Positions 1-6,389 of a DNA stretch of 27,555 nt are shown here, piece by piece (position 1 is the stretch's first letter; each line of letters opens with the position of its first letter). Source of the stretch: SIG299 sp051880375 (GTDB lineage Bacteria > Bacillota > Clostridia > Lachnospirales > Lachnospiraceae); assembly GCA_051880375.1 (NCBI GenBank), contig JBJENV010000023.1:1-27555 (forward strand), written 5' to 3'. A model generated the notes under the pieces. The model did no database searches. It had not been told where the DNA came from and worked only from the letters and a program-made list of their open reading frames with translations. The translations under genes were made by a program, and so were the position numbers.

Positions 1-62
1 CCGGGTCCACTGCCGATTGGCGGCTTGCCGCCTTATTGATTGAGTTAAAAGCTCAGTTTTAT

Positions 63-295
63 AAGTTGGTTACTTTATAACCGAAATGCGTATTTACGCA
101 AACTTGTGAAACGGTCAATAAAGAGTAGTAAAAGTATCATTGCTATATAGACTCTGTACCAGACAAATCCTCTCCGACAATTGTTTATGGACAAGGCTCT
201 ATTCTGCTGTCATGGCAGAATTTGCATACCCGGAGAACATCAGAATACGATGCCAGGATTAACGCAAGTTGTGTAATTACAGCTTGCGTTTTTTT
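63..295 (+). ncRNA. Possible structured RNA ending in an intrinsic terminator
   Basis: No reading frame stays open here. The stretch can fold extensively. A perfect three-way junction is possible: 63-67 with 101-105, 68-72 with 78-82, and 87-92 with 95-100. A second nested domain pairs 153-156 with 241-244, 171-176 with 231-236, 181-184 with 191-194, and 201-207 with 215-221. A terminator follows at 261-295. A weak promoter may lie just upstream (TTGATT at 37-42, TATAAG near 61, 18 bp apart). It could be a small RNA, a leader/attenuator for the polyamine operon, or the 3' part of an RNA that begins outside the window. I matched it to no known riboswitch or RNA family. The pairing is seen; function is inference. 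Confidence 0.3.
261..295 (+). terminator. Intrinsic terminator
   Basis: An 8-bp perfect stem, AACGCAAG at 261-268 with CTTGCGTT at 283-290, closes a 14-nt loop and runs into seven consecutive T residues (289-295). It ends whatever is transcribed rightward from the start of the window, and it lies about 285 bp before the speA start. Confidence 0.7.
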
Positions 296-422
296 GCGCG
301 ATAAGCAAAGCCCTCATGCATCAGACGGATGTCAGAAGCTTGCTTCTGTAAATCCGTCTGATGTATGAGGGCGCGCAACGCGACTGAGAGAGCGGAGCTC
401 TCGAAGTGCTTGCTTATCGCGC
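296..422. repeat. Nested palindromic intergenic element
   Basis: GCGCGATAAGCA at 296-307 is the exact reverse complement of 411-422 (and of 473-484), forming an outer 12-bp stem. Inside it, 311-330 pairs with 352-371 over 20 bp with one G-T, capped by CAGAAGC/GCTTCTG (333-339 with 342-348). A second inner hairpin is GAGAGC/GCTCTC (388-393 with 397-402). No protein is credible here: open frames across it are by-products of the repeats. It resembles a palindromic intergenic repeat, but copies elsewhere in the genome cannot be checked from this window. Confidence 0.6.
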
Positions 423-545
423 AACAGCGTGTGAGCGCAACGCGACTGAGAGAGCGGAGCTCTCGAAGTGCTTGCTTATCGCGCAGTAGCGTGAGGGCGC
501 GCAACGCGACTTGTGCTTCATCGCGCAACAGCGCGCAACGCAACT
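373..545. repeat. 62-bp-period direct repeat, two and a half copies
   Basis: A 51-bp unit at 373-423 recurs exactly at 435-485, with 11-nt variable joints (424-434 and 486-496). A third, internally shortened copy starts at 499 (GCGCAACGCGAC) and keeps the GCGCA end near 527. The start of a fourth, GCGCAACGCAAC, is at 534-545. Each full unit carries the GAGAGC/GCTCTC hairpin and the GATAAGCA-complementary end, so the array forms alternative hairpins directly upstream of speA. It is not a CRISPR: the joints are too short and the units are GC-rich palindromes. Confidence 0.65.
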
Positions 546-578
546 GTGTACTATGATTGTATAATTTTGAGGTGTGAA

Positions 579-2039
579 ATGGAAGAAGAGAACAGAGTGC
601 TTGACCAAAACAGAGCGCCGATTTATGAGGCGTTACAGACCTTTCGGCAGATGCGTGTCGTTCCGTTTGATGTTCCGGGACATAAGCATGGAAGAGGAAA
701 CCCTGAATTGACTGCTTTCCTGGGGGAACAGTGTGTTACGATTGATGTAAACAGTATGAAGCCGTTGGATAATCTCTGCCATCCCGTTTCGGTAATACGG
801 GAAGCGGAAATCCTCGCGGCAGATGCTTTTGGTGCGGCTCATGCCTTTTTAATGGTCGGAGGAACAACCAGTGCGGTGCAGAGCATGGTGCTGTCTACCT
901 GTAAACGGGGTGACAAAATTATTCTGCCGCGTAACGTTCACCGAAGCGTCATCAATGCACTTGTACTTTGCGGCGCCATTCCGGTCTATGTAAATCCGGA
1001 GGTGGACCGCGGGCTCGGCATCTCGCTCGGTATGCAGCGGGAGCAGGTGGCAAAGGCGATTGCAGAGCATCCCGATGCCGTGGCGGTGCTGGTGAACAAT
1101 CCGACTTATTATGGCATTTGCAGCGATATCAAAGCCATCGTAAAAATGGCGCACGATGCCGGGATGTACTGCCTGGCGGACGAAGCGCACGGTACGCATT
1201 TCTATTTCGGAGCAGGCATGCCGATTTCGGCAATGGCAGCAGGAGCCGATATGGCAGCCGTTTCCATGCACAAAAGCGGCGGCAGCCTGACACAGTCGAG
1301 CCTTCTGCTCATCGGTCCGAATATGAATGCGGGACACGTCAGACAGATTATCAATCTGACGCAGACGACATCCGGCAGCTACCTGTTAATGTCGAGTCTG
1401 GATATCAGCAGACGGAACCTTGTGCTTCGGGGCAGGGAGGTGTTTGCAAAGGTGGTTTCAATGGCGGATTATGCCAGAGAGGAAATCAATGCCATTGGAG
1501 GCTATTATGCCTTCGGAAAAGAACTGGTCAACGGAAACTCGATTTTTGATTTTGACCCGACGAAGCTCAGTGTACATACCAGGGATATCGGTCTCGCGGG
1601 AATCGAGGTGTACGACATTCTGCGCGACGAGTATGATATTCAGATTGAATTCGGTGATATCGGAAATATCCTTGCGTACCTGTCCATCGGAGACCGGCCG
1701 CAGGAGCTGGAGCGGCTGGTGAGTGCGCTGGCGGAAATCCGCCGCAGATACCAGAAGGACAGCAACGGTCTGCTCAGTCAGGAATATATTGAGCCGGAGG
1801 TTGTGACAAGTCCGCAGGAGGCCTTTTATGCAAAGAAGAGAAGTCTTCCGCTCAGGGAGAGCGCAGGGCTTGTCTGCAGTGAATTTGTAATGTGTTATCC
1901 GCCGGGTATCCCGATTCTGGCACCGGGCGAGCGCATTACAGCGGAAATTCTGGATTATATTGAATATGCGAAGGCGAAGGGCTGCTCGATGACCGGCCCG
2001 GAGGACCCGGATATTTTGAATATCAATGTGTTAGAGTAA
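579..2039 (+). CDS. speA: PLP-dependent arginine (Orn/Lys/Arg) decarboxylase
   Basis: Decarboxylates a basic amino acid in the cytosol; arginine to agmatine is favoured because a ureohydrolase gene lies two genes downstream. The protein is about 486 residues, the short Bacillus/Clostridia-type fold-III decarboxylase. Visible landmarks are FDVPGHKHGRG near the N-terminus, ADEAHGTHF with the PLP-ring aspartate, and SMHKSGGSLTQ carrying the Schiff-base lysine (K232). The ATG at 579 is preferred over an in-frame start at 513: GAGGTG lies 5 nt upstream, and the 22 extra residues would come from the repeat array. It is the first gene of a tight operon, and the speE ribosome site begins at its stop codon. 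Lysine or ornithine as substrate cannot be excluded by sequence alone. Confidence 0.9.
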   Translation: MEEENRVLDQNRAPIYEALQTFRQMRVVPFDVPGHKHGRGNPELTAFLGEQCVTIDVNSMKPLDNLCHPVSVIREAEILAADAFGAAHAFLMVGGTTSAVQSMVLSTCKRGDKIILPRNVHRSVINALVLCGAIPVYVNPEVDRGLGISLGMQREQVAKAIAEHPDAVAVLVNNPTYYGICSDIKAIVKMAHDAGMYCLADEAHGTHFYFGAGMPISAMAAGADMAAVSMHKSGGSLTQSSLLLIGPNMNAGHVRQIINLTQTTSGSYLLMSSLDISRRNLVLRGREVFAKVVSMADYAREEINAIGGYYAFGKELVNGNSIFDFDPTKLSVHTRDIGLAGIEVYDILRDEYDIQIEFGDIGNILAYLSIGDRPQELERLVSALAEIRRRYQKDSNGLLSQEYIEPEVVTSPQEAFYAKKRSLPLRESAGLVCSEFVMCYPPGIPILAPGERITAEILDYIEYAKAKGCSMTGPEDPDILNINVLE

Positions 2040-2052
2040 GGAGGGCGTGAGG

Positions 2053-2904
2053 TTGGAACTATGGTTCAGTGAATTTCATACACCGGATGTTAAGCACAGT
2101 ATCCGTCTCAACAGGCATTTGTACTCACAGAAAAGCGATTATCAGCAAATCGATATTTTTGATACGCCGGAGTTCGGCAGGGTACTGACGTTGGACGGAA
2201 ACGTGATGCTTACGGAGCGGGACGAATTCATTTACGATGAAATGATGACGCATGTTCCGATGGCGGTGCATCCGAACATCAAAGACATTCTGGTGATTGG
2301 TGCAGGAGACGGCGGTGTTGTGCGTGAGCTTGCAAGATATGATCAGGTCAGACGAATCGACCTGGTAGAGATGGATCCTCAGGTATTGGAGGCGTGCCGC
2401 ACCTATCTGCCCGAAAATGCCTGCCGTCTGGACGACAGCAGAGTACACATTTATTATGATAATGCGCTCCGCTTTATCAGACGCTGTACGGAGCAGTACG
2501 ATTTGATTATCGTGGACTCGACGGATCCGTTCGGCCCGTCAGAAGGGTACTTTACCAGAGAGTTTTACGGCATCTGCTACAATGCCCTCAGAGAGGACGG
2601 AATCATGGTAAATCAGCAGGGAAGTCCGTTTTACAAGCATGATGCGGAGGCGATGCAGAGAAGCCATAAGCGGATTGCAAGCACCTTCCCAATCAGCCGC
2701 GTATATCAGGCACATATCCCGACTTATGCCGCGGGCTACTGGCTGTTTGGCTTCGCAAGCAAGAAGTATCATCCGATTGATGACCTGGATGCGCAGAAAT
2801 GGCTCGCTCTGAATCTGCGGACGCAGTATTATACAACGAAGCTGCACATCGGAGCCTTTTACCTGCCTGCTTTTCTGGAAAAAATGCTGGAGGAGGTAGA
2901 ATAG
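2053..2904 (+). CDS. speE: Spermidine synthase-like aminopropyltransferase (TTG start)
   Basis: Class I methyltransferase-fold polyamine aminopropyltransferase, about 284 residues. By family it transfers an aminopropyl group from decarboxylated SAM to putrescine or a related amine. Landmarks are the N-terminal strand region starting ELWFSE, LTLDGNVMLTERDEF, the nucleotide loop GAGDGG (usual form GGGDGG), VEMDP for ribose binding, the VDSTDPFGP catalytic loop, and the C-terminal YYTTKLHIGAFYLP. The likely start is TTG at 2053: AGGAGGG at 2039-2045 is 7 nt away, and homologues start with ELW. The in-frame GTG at 2047 almost touches that ribosome site. No SAM decarboxylase (speD) is in the window, so its aminopropyl donor must come from elsewhere or its substrate is not standard. 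Confidence 0.88.
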   Translation: MELWFSEFHTPDVKHSIRLNRHLYSQKSDYQQIDIFDTPEFGRVLTLDGNVMLTERDEFIYDEMMTHVPMAVHPNIKDILVIGAGDGGVVRELARYDQVRRIDLVEMDPQVLEACRTYLPENACRLDDSRVHIYYDNALRFIRRCTEQYDLIIVDSTDPFGPSEGYFTREFYGICYNALREDGIMVNQQGSPFYKHDAEAMQRSHKRIASTFPISRVYQAHIPTYAAGYWLFGFASKKYHPIDDLDAQKWLALNLRTQYYTTKLHIGAFYLPAFLEKMLEEVE

Positions 2905-2906
2905 AA

Positions 2907-3764
2907 ATGTTAAGCAAAAATACGGAAACCTTTATTGGGTGTGACTGCGGGTACGAAGAAGCGGACATCGTCCTGTTCGGTGCACCGTTTGATTCCACAA
3001 CAAGCTTCCGCCCGGGAGCAAGATTTGGGTCTGCCGCGATGCGACACGAAAGCTTTGGGCTGGAAACCTACAGCCCGTATCAGGATAAGGATTTATGCGA
3101 TTACCATACATTTGACAGCGGAGATTTGGAACTTTGCTTCGGAAGCGCAGAGCTTGCGCTGGCGGATATTGAGCAGAGAGCCGATGCGATTCTTGATGAC
3201 GGCAAGCTTCCTTTATTAATCGGTGGGGAGCATCTGGTAACGCTCGGCGCGGTGCGTGCGGTATGCAAACGCTATCCGGACCTGCACATCATTCATTTTG
3301 ATGCGCATGCGGATTTGCGCGACGATTATCTTGGCGCAAAACTAAGTCATGCCTGTGTGATGCGGCGTTCTTATGAACTGCTTGGCGACTATCGGATTCA
3401 CCAGTTCTGCATCCGAAGCGGTGACAGGACGGAATTTCAGTTTGCAAAGGAGCATACCGATCTGCATCCGTTTGATTTTAGCGGACTTTGTGAACTGGTG
3501 CAGGAGTTAAAAAAGGCACAGAAGCCGGTTTACTTTACGATAGACCTTGATTGCCTTGACCCTTCGGTGCTTCCGGGAACGGGTACTCCAGAAGCGGGCG
3601 GCGTAAGTTTTTTGAAACTGCTTGAGGCAATACGTGAGGTCTGCACACTGAATATTGTCGGTGCGGATGTTAATGAGCTGGCGCCGATGCTCGATGGCAG
3701 CGGAGTCTCCACGGCGACGGCGTGCAAGGTATTACGTGAGCTGATTCTGGCTCTTCATAAATAA
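2907..3764 (+). CDS. speB: Agmatinase-family ureohydrolase
   Basis: Hydrolyses agmatine, or an aminopropylated agmatine, to urea plus the polyamine, using a binuclear manganese centre. It has 285 residues. The metal motifs are all present: GGEHL (the Glu variant of GGDHS), DAHADL, and TIDLDCLDPS followed by GTGTPEAGG. ATG 2907 is chosen because GGAGGAGG lies about 10 nt upstream and the stop of speE is only 2 nt before; an upstream in-frame start at 2799 would lie inside speE. The context (decarboxylase, aminopropyltransferase, carboxyspermidine-type pair) fits a route from arginine to spermidine. Whether it prefers agmatine or a carboxyaminopropyl/aminopropyl agmatine is not decidable by eye. 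Confidence 0.9.
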   Translation: MLSKNTETFIGCDCGYEEADIVLFGAPFDSTTSFRPGARFGSAAMRHESFGLETYSPYQDKDLCDYHTFDSGDLELCFGSAELALADIEQRADAILDDGKLPLLIGGEHLVTLGAVRAVCKRYPDLHIIHFDAHADLRDDYLGAKLSHACVMRRSYELLGDYRIHQFCIRSGDRTEFQFAKEHTDLHPFDFSGLCELVQELKKAQKPVYFTIDLDCLDPSVLPGTGTPEAGGVSFLKLLEAIREVCTLNIVGADVNELAPMLDGSGVSTATACKVLRELILALHK

Positions 3765-3774
3765 AAAGAACACA

Positions 3775-3887
3775 AGGAGGATAAATCCTAATTTCGCGTA
3801 GCGAAATTTGCCCGCGTGCGTGCGCAAATTTTACTTCGTAAAATTGATTTTCCTTCGGAAAAAATTTTTCATTAGAAAAATAGGAGG
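3775..3887 (+). other. Stacked hairpins between speB and the dehydrogenase gene
   Basis: The gap holds no ORF but has successive hairpins: AATTTCGC/GCGAAATT (3790-3797 with 3801-3808), AATTTTAC/GTAAAATT (3827-3834 with 3838-3845), TTTTCC/GGAAAA (3849-3854 with 3858-3863) and TTTTC/GAAAA (3867-3871 with 3876-3880). AAATTTGC at 3804-3811 can instead pair with GCAAATTT at 3824-3831, which excludes both of the first two. An orphan AAGGAGG sits at 3775-3781 with no start codon after it. The real ribosome site, AGGAGG at 3882-3887, comes straight after the last hairpin. It may be an RNA-stability or expression-tuning element, or a degenerate palindromic repeat. Confidence 0.6.
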
Positions 3888-3893
3888 ATTATT

Positions 3894-5153
3894 ATGAGCA
3901 GAGTATTAGTTATCGGATGCGGCGGGGTTGCTTCCGTTGCCATCAGAAAATGCTGCCAGGTCAGCGAGGTATTTACGGAGCTTTGCATTGCAAGCAGAAC
4001 AAAAGAAAAGTGCGATAAGCTTGCCGCAGACCTGAAAGGAAAAACAGCAACCAAAATCACAACGGCACAGGTGGATGCGGATGATGTAAAGCAGCTCACC
4101 GATTTAATCAACAGCTACAAGCCGGACCTTGTGATGAACATCGCGCTTCCGTATCAGGACCTTACAATTATGGATGCCTGTCTTGCGTGCGGCGTCAACT
4201 ATATGGATACCGCAAACTACGAGCCGGAGGATACCGACGACCCGGAGTGGCGTAAAATCTATGAAAAGCGCTGCAAGGAGCAGGGCTTCTCGGCATACTT
4301 TGATTACAGCTGGCAGTGGGCATACCGTGAAAAGTTTGAAAAGGCAGGTCTGACCGCGCTGCTTGGCTGCGGCTTTGACCCGGGCGTGACGCAGGCTTAC
4401 TGTGCATATGCGAAAAAGCATGAGTTTGATACGATTGATACGATTGACATTTTGGACTGCAACGGCGGCGACCACGGTTATCCGTTTGCAACCAACTTTA
4501 ATCCGGAGGTCAACCTTCGTGAGGTTTCTGCACCGGGAAGCTACTGGGAAAACGGACACTGGGTGGAAATTCCGGCAATGAGCATCAAGAGAGAATACAA
4601 CTTTGACTGCGTCGGCGACAAGGATATGTACCTGTTGCATCATGAGGAAATCGAATCCCTTGCGTTAAATATTCCGGAAGTAAAGAGAATCCGTTTCTTT
4701 ATGACCTTCGGACAAAGCTACTTAACGCATATGAAATGTCTGGAGAATGTAGGCATGCTTTCTACTACGCCGGTGAACTTTGAAGGTACGGAAATCGTGC
4801 CGATTAAGTTTTTAAAGGCGCTGCTTCCGGACCCGGCAAGCCTCGGCCCGCGCACGCACGGCAAAACCAACATCGGCTGTATCTTTACGGGAAAGAAGGA
4901 CGGCAAGGAAAAGACCTACTATATTTACAATGTATGCGACCATCAGGAGTGCTACCGAGAGGTGCAGAGCCAGGCAATCAGTTATACGACAGGTGTGCCG
5001 GCAATGTGCGGTGCGCTGATGCTTCTGACGGGACAGTGGAAGAAGGCAGGCGTTTATACGGTGGAGGAATTCAATCCTGACCCGTTCTTGGATGCACTGG
5101 ACAAGTACGGACTCCCTCGCAGGGAGAATCACAATCCGGTGCTGGTGGATTAA
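3894..5153 (+). CDS. Carboxynorspermidine/carboxyspermidine dehydrogenase (saccharopine dehydrogenase family)
   Basis: By family (LYS1-like, CASDH/CANSDH) it condenses L-aspartate semialdehyde with putrescine or a related diamine and reduces the Schiff base with NADPH to carboxyspermidine. It has 419 residues. An N-terminal Rossmann loop, VLVIGCGGVASVA, starts at residue 4, followed by SRTKEKC after beta-2. A mid-protein GCGFDPGVTQAYCAY segment is typical of the family. ATG 3894 has AGGAGG 6 nt upstream. The next gene, nspC, starts on the base after its stop codon, so the two are translationally coupled, as expected for consecutive pathway steps. Agmatine is an alternative amine acceptor (carboxyaminopropylagmatine route). 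Confidence 0.88.
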   Translation: MSRVLVIGCGGVASVAIRKCCQVSEVFTELCIASRTKEKCDKLAADLKGKTATKITTAQVDADDVKQLTDLINSYKPDLVMNIALPYQDLTIMDACLACGVNYMDTANYEPEDTDDPEWRKIYEKRCKEQGFSAYFDYSWQWAYREKFEKAGLTALLGCGFDPGVTQAYCAYAKKHEFDTIDTIDILDCNGGDHGYPFATNFNPEVNLREVSAPGSYWENGHWVEIPAMSIKREYNFDCVGDKDMYLLHHEEIESLALNIPEVKRIRFFMTFGQSYLTHMKCLENVGMLSTTPVNFEGTEIVPIKFLKALLPDPASLGPRTHGKTNIGCIFTGKKDGKEKTYYIYNVCDHQECYREVQSQAISYTTGVPAMCGALMLLTGQWKKAGVYTVEEFNPDPFLDALDKYGLPRRENHNPVLVD

Positions 5154-6365
5154 ATGAAGGGAAAGACAGAATCCCGTCCGGTGTTCGCCACGCTGGGCGG
5201 GAAGACACCAAAACAGCTTTTCTCAGGCCTACCGACACCGTGTTACCTGATAGACGAAGCAGCACTTCAAAAAAACGGGGAGCTTCTTGCGAGAGTTATC
5301 CGGGATACCGGCTGCAACATCCTGCTGGCACAGAAGGCGTTTTCCAACTATGATTTTTATCCGGTGTTAGCCGGCTATCTTTCCGGTACGGAGGCGAGCG
5401 GCTTATATGAGGCAAGGCTCGGTGCGGAGGAAATGCCCGGAAAAGAGGTTCATGTCTTCTGCGCGGCTTACCGCGATGAGGAATTTGAGGAGCTTTTAAA
5501 GTATGCGGACCATATCGTGTTCAATTCCGTGCAGCAGCTGAAGCGGTTTGGTTATCAGGCAAAACAGGCAGGCAAAAGCATCGGGCTTCGTATCAATCCG
5601 GAATGCTCTACGCAGGAGGGACATGAGATATACGACCCGTGTGCCGCAGGTAGCCGCCTCGGCGTAACGAGAAGCAGATGGGATTGTGAGATGACAGAGG
5701 AACTGCTTTCACTTTTGGACGGGCTGCACTTTCATACGCTTTGCGAGCAGGATGCGGATGCATTGGAGACTACCTTAACGGCGGTAGAAGAAAAGTTCGG
5801 TGATGTCCTTCCGAAGATGAAATGGCTCAATATGGGCGGAGGACATCATATCACCAGACCGGGCTATCAGATAGAGAAGCTGAAGCAGTGTATACGAAAG
5901 GCAAAGGAAACCTGGAACGTGGAAGTTTATCTGGAGCCGGGCGAGGCGGTTGCCCTAAATGCGGGCTATCTTGCTACCCGCGTGCTGGATGTGGTGAAAA
6001 ACGGCGATGTCTGCATTGCCATTCTGGATGCCAGCGCGGCGTGCCACATGCCGGATGTCATTGAAATGCCGTACACACCTCCGCTATATGGTGCAAAGGA
6101 GAGCGGCAGCTTTCCGTATACCTACCGTCTGGCAGGGCCTACCTGTCTTTCGGGGGATGTCATCGGAGATTACAGCTTCACGGAGGAACTGCATACGGGT
6201 GACCTTTTGTTGTTTGGCGATATGGCAATCTATACGACCTGCAAGAACAATACCTTTAACGGAATGCCTCTGCCGAATCTGTGGAAATGGGGCAGAAACG
6301 GTGAATTTGTAAAGCTTACCGATTTCGGATATGAAGAGTTTAAAATGCGGCTGGGAAAGCGATAA
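5154..6365 (+). CDS. nspC: Carboxynorspermidine/carboxyspermidine decarboxylase
   Basis: A PLP-dependent fold-III (alanine-racemase-like) decarboxylase that removes the carboxyl group from carboxyspermidine or carboxynorspermidine to give the triamine. It has 403 residues. The PLP lysine is in LLAQKAFSNYDFYP, LNMGGGHH provides the glycine-rich phosphate loop, and LEPGEAV plus GDMAIYTTCKNNTFNG form the C-terminal active-site region. The N-terminus carries about 25 residues before the usual TPCYLIDE start of the fold. ATG 5154 follows the upstream TAA directly and has only a weak GGTGG-type site, so translation probably depends on coupling. The last codons form the left arm of a bidirectional terminator. 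Confidence 0.9.
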   Translation: MKGKTESRPVFATLGGKTPKQLFSGLPTPCYLIDEAALQKNGELLARVIRDTGCNILLAQKAFSNYDFYPVLAGYLSGTEASGLYEARLGAEEMPGKEVHVFCAAYRDEEFEELLKYADHIVFNSVQQLKRFGYQAKQAGKSIGLRINPECSTQEGHEIYDPCAAGSRLGVTRSRWDCEMTEELLSLLDGLHFHTLCEQDADALETTLTAVEEKFGDVLPKMKWLNMGGGHHITRPGYQIEKLKQCIRKAKETWNVEVYLEPGEAVALNAGYLATRVLDVVKNGDVCIAILDASAACHMPDVIEMPYTPPLYGAKESGSFPYTYRLAGPTCLSGDVIGDYSFTEELHTGDLLLFGDMAIYTTCKNNTFNGMPLPNLWKWGRNGEFVKLTDFGYEEFKMRLGKR

Positions 6366-6389
6366 TTCCTTCCCGGCCGCATTCTGTCT
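6344..6389. terminator. Bidirectional terminator between nspC and ppk
   Basis: AATGCGGCTGGGAA (6344-6357) pairs with TTCCCGGCCGCATT (6370-6383) over 14 bp with one G-T pair. On the plus strand CTGTCTTT follows; on the minus strand TTTAAACTCTT follows. The left arm is inside the final codons of nspC, and the right end is 7 bp from the ppk stop. One hairpin therefore serves both converging operons. Confidence 0.7.

Noticed and set aside
1..36. 3' end of an upstream coding gene (frame 3 open to about position 80)
   Set aside because: Only about 25 codons are visible and the region is a hairpin (19-32); this is too little to call a gene.
63..295. T-box or known riboswitch
   Set aside because: No TGG-ACC antiterminator bulge and no riboswitch core that I can recognise; kept only as an unnamed structured region.
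373..545. CRISPR array
   Set aside because: Joints between repeats are only 11 nt and similar to one another, and the unit is 51 bp with internal palindromes.
560..565. TATAAT just upstream of speA as its -10 box
   Set aside because: No -35 at a usable distance, and transcription would begin inside the ribosome site at 569-574.
277..608. Open frames on both strands in the repeat region
   Set aside because: They consist of translated repeat units, have no ribosome sites and no family resemblance.
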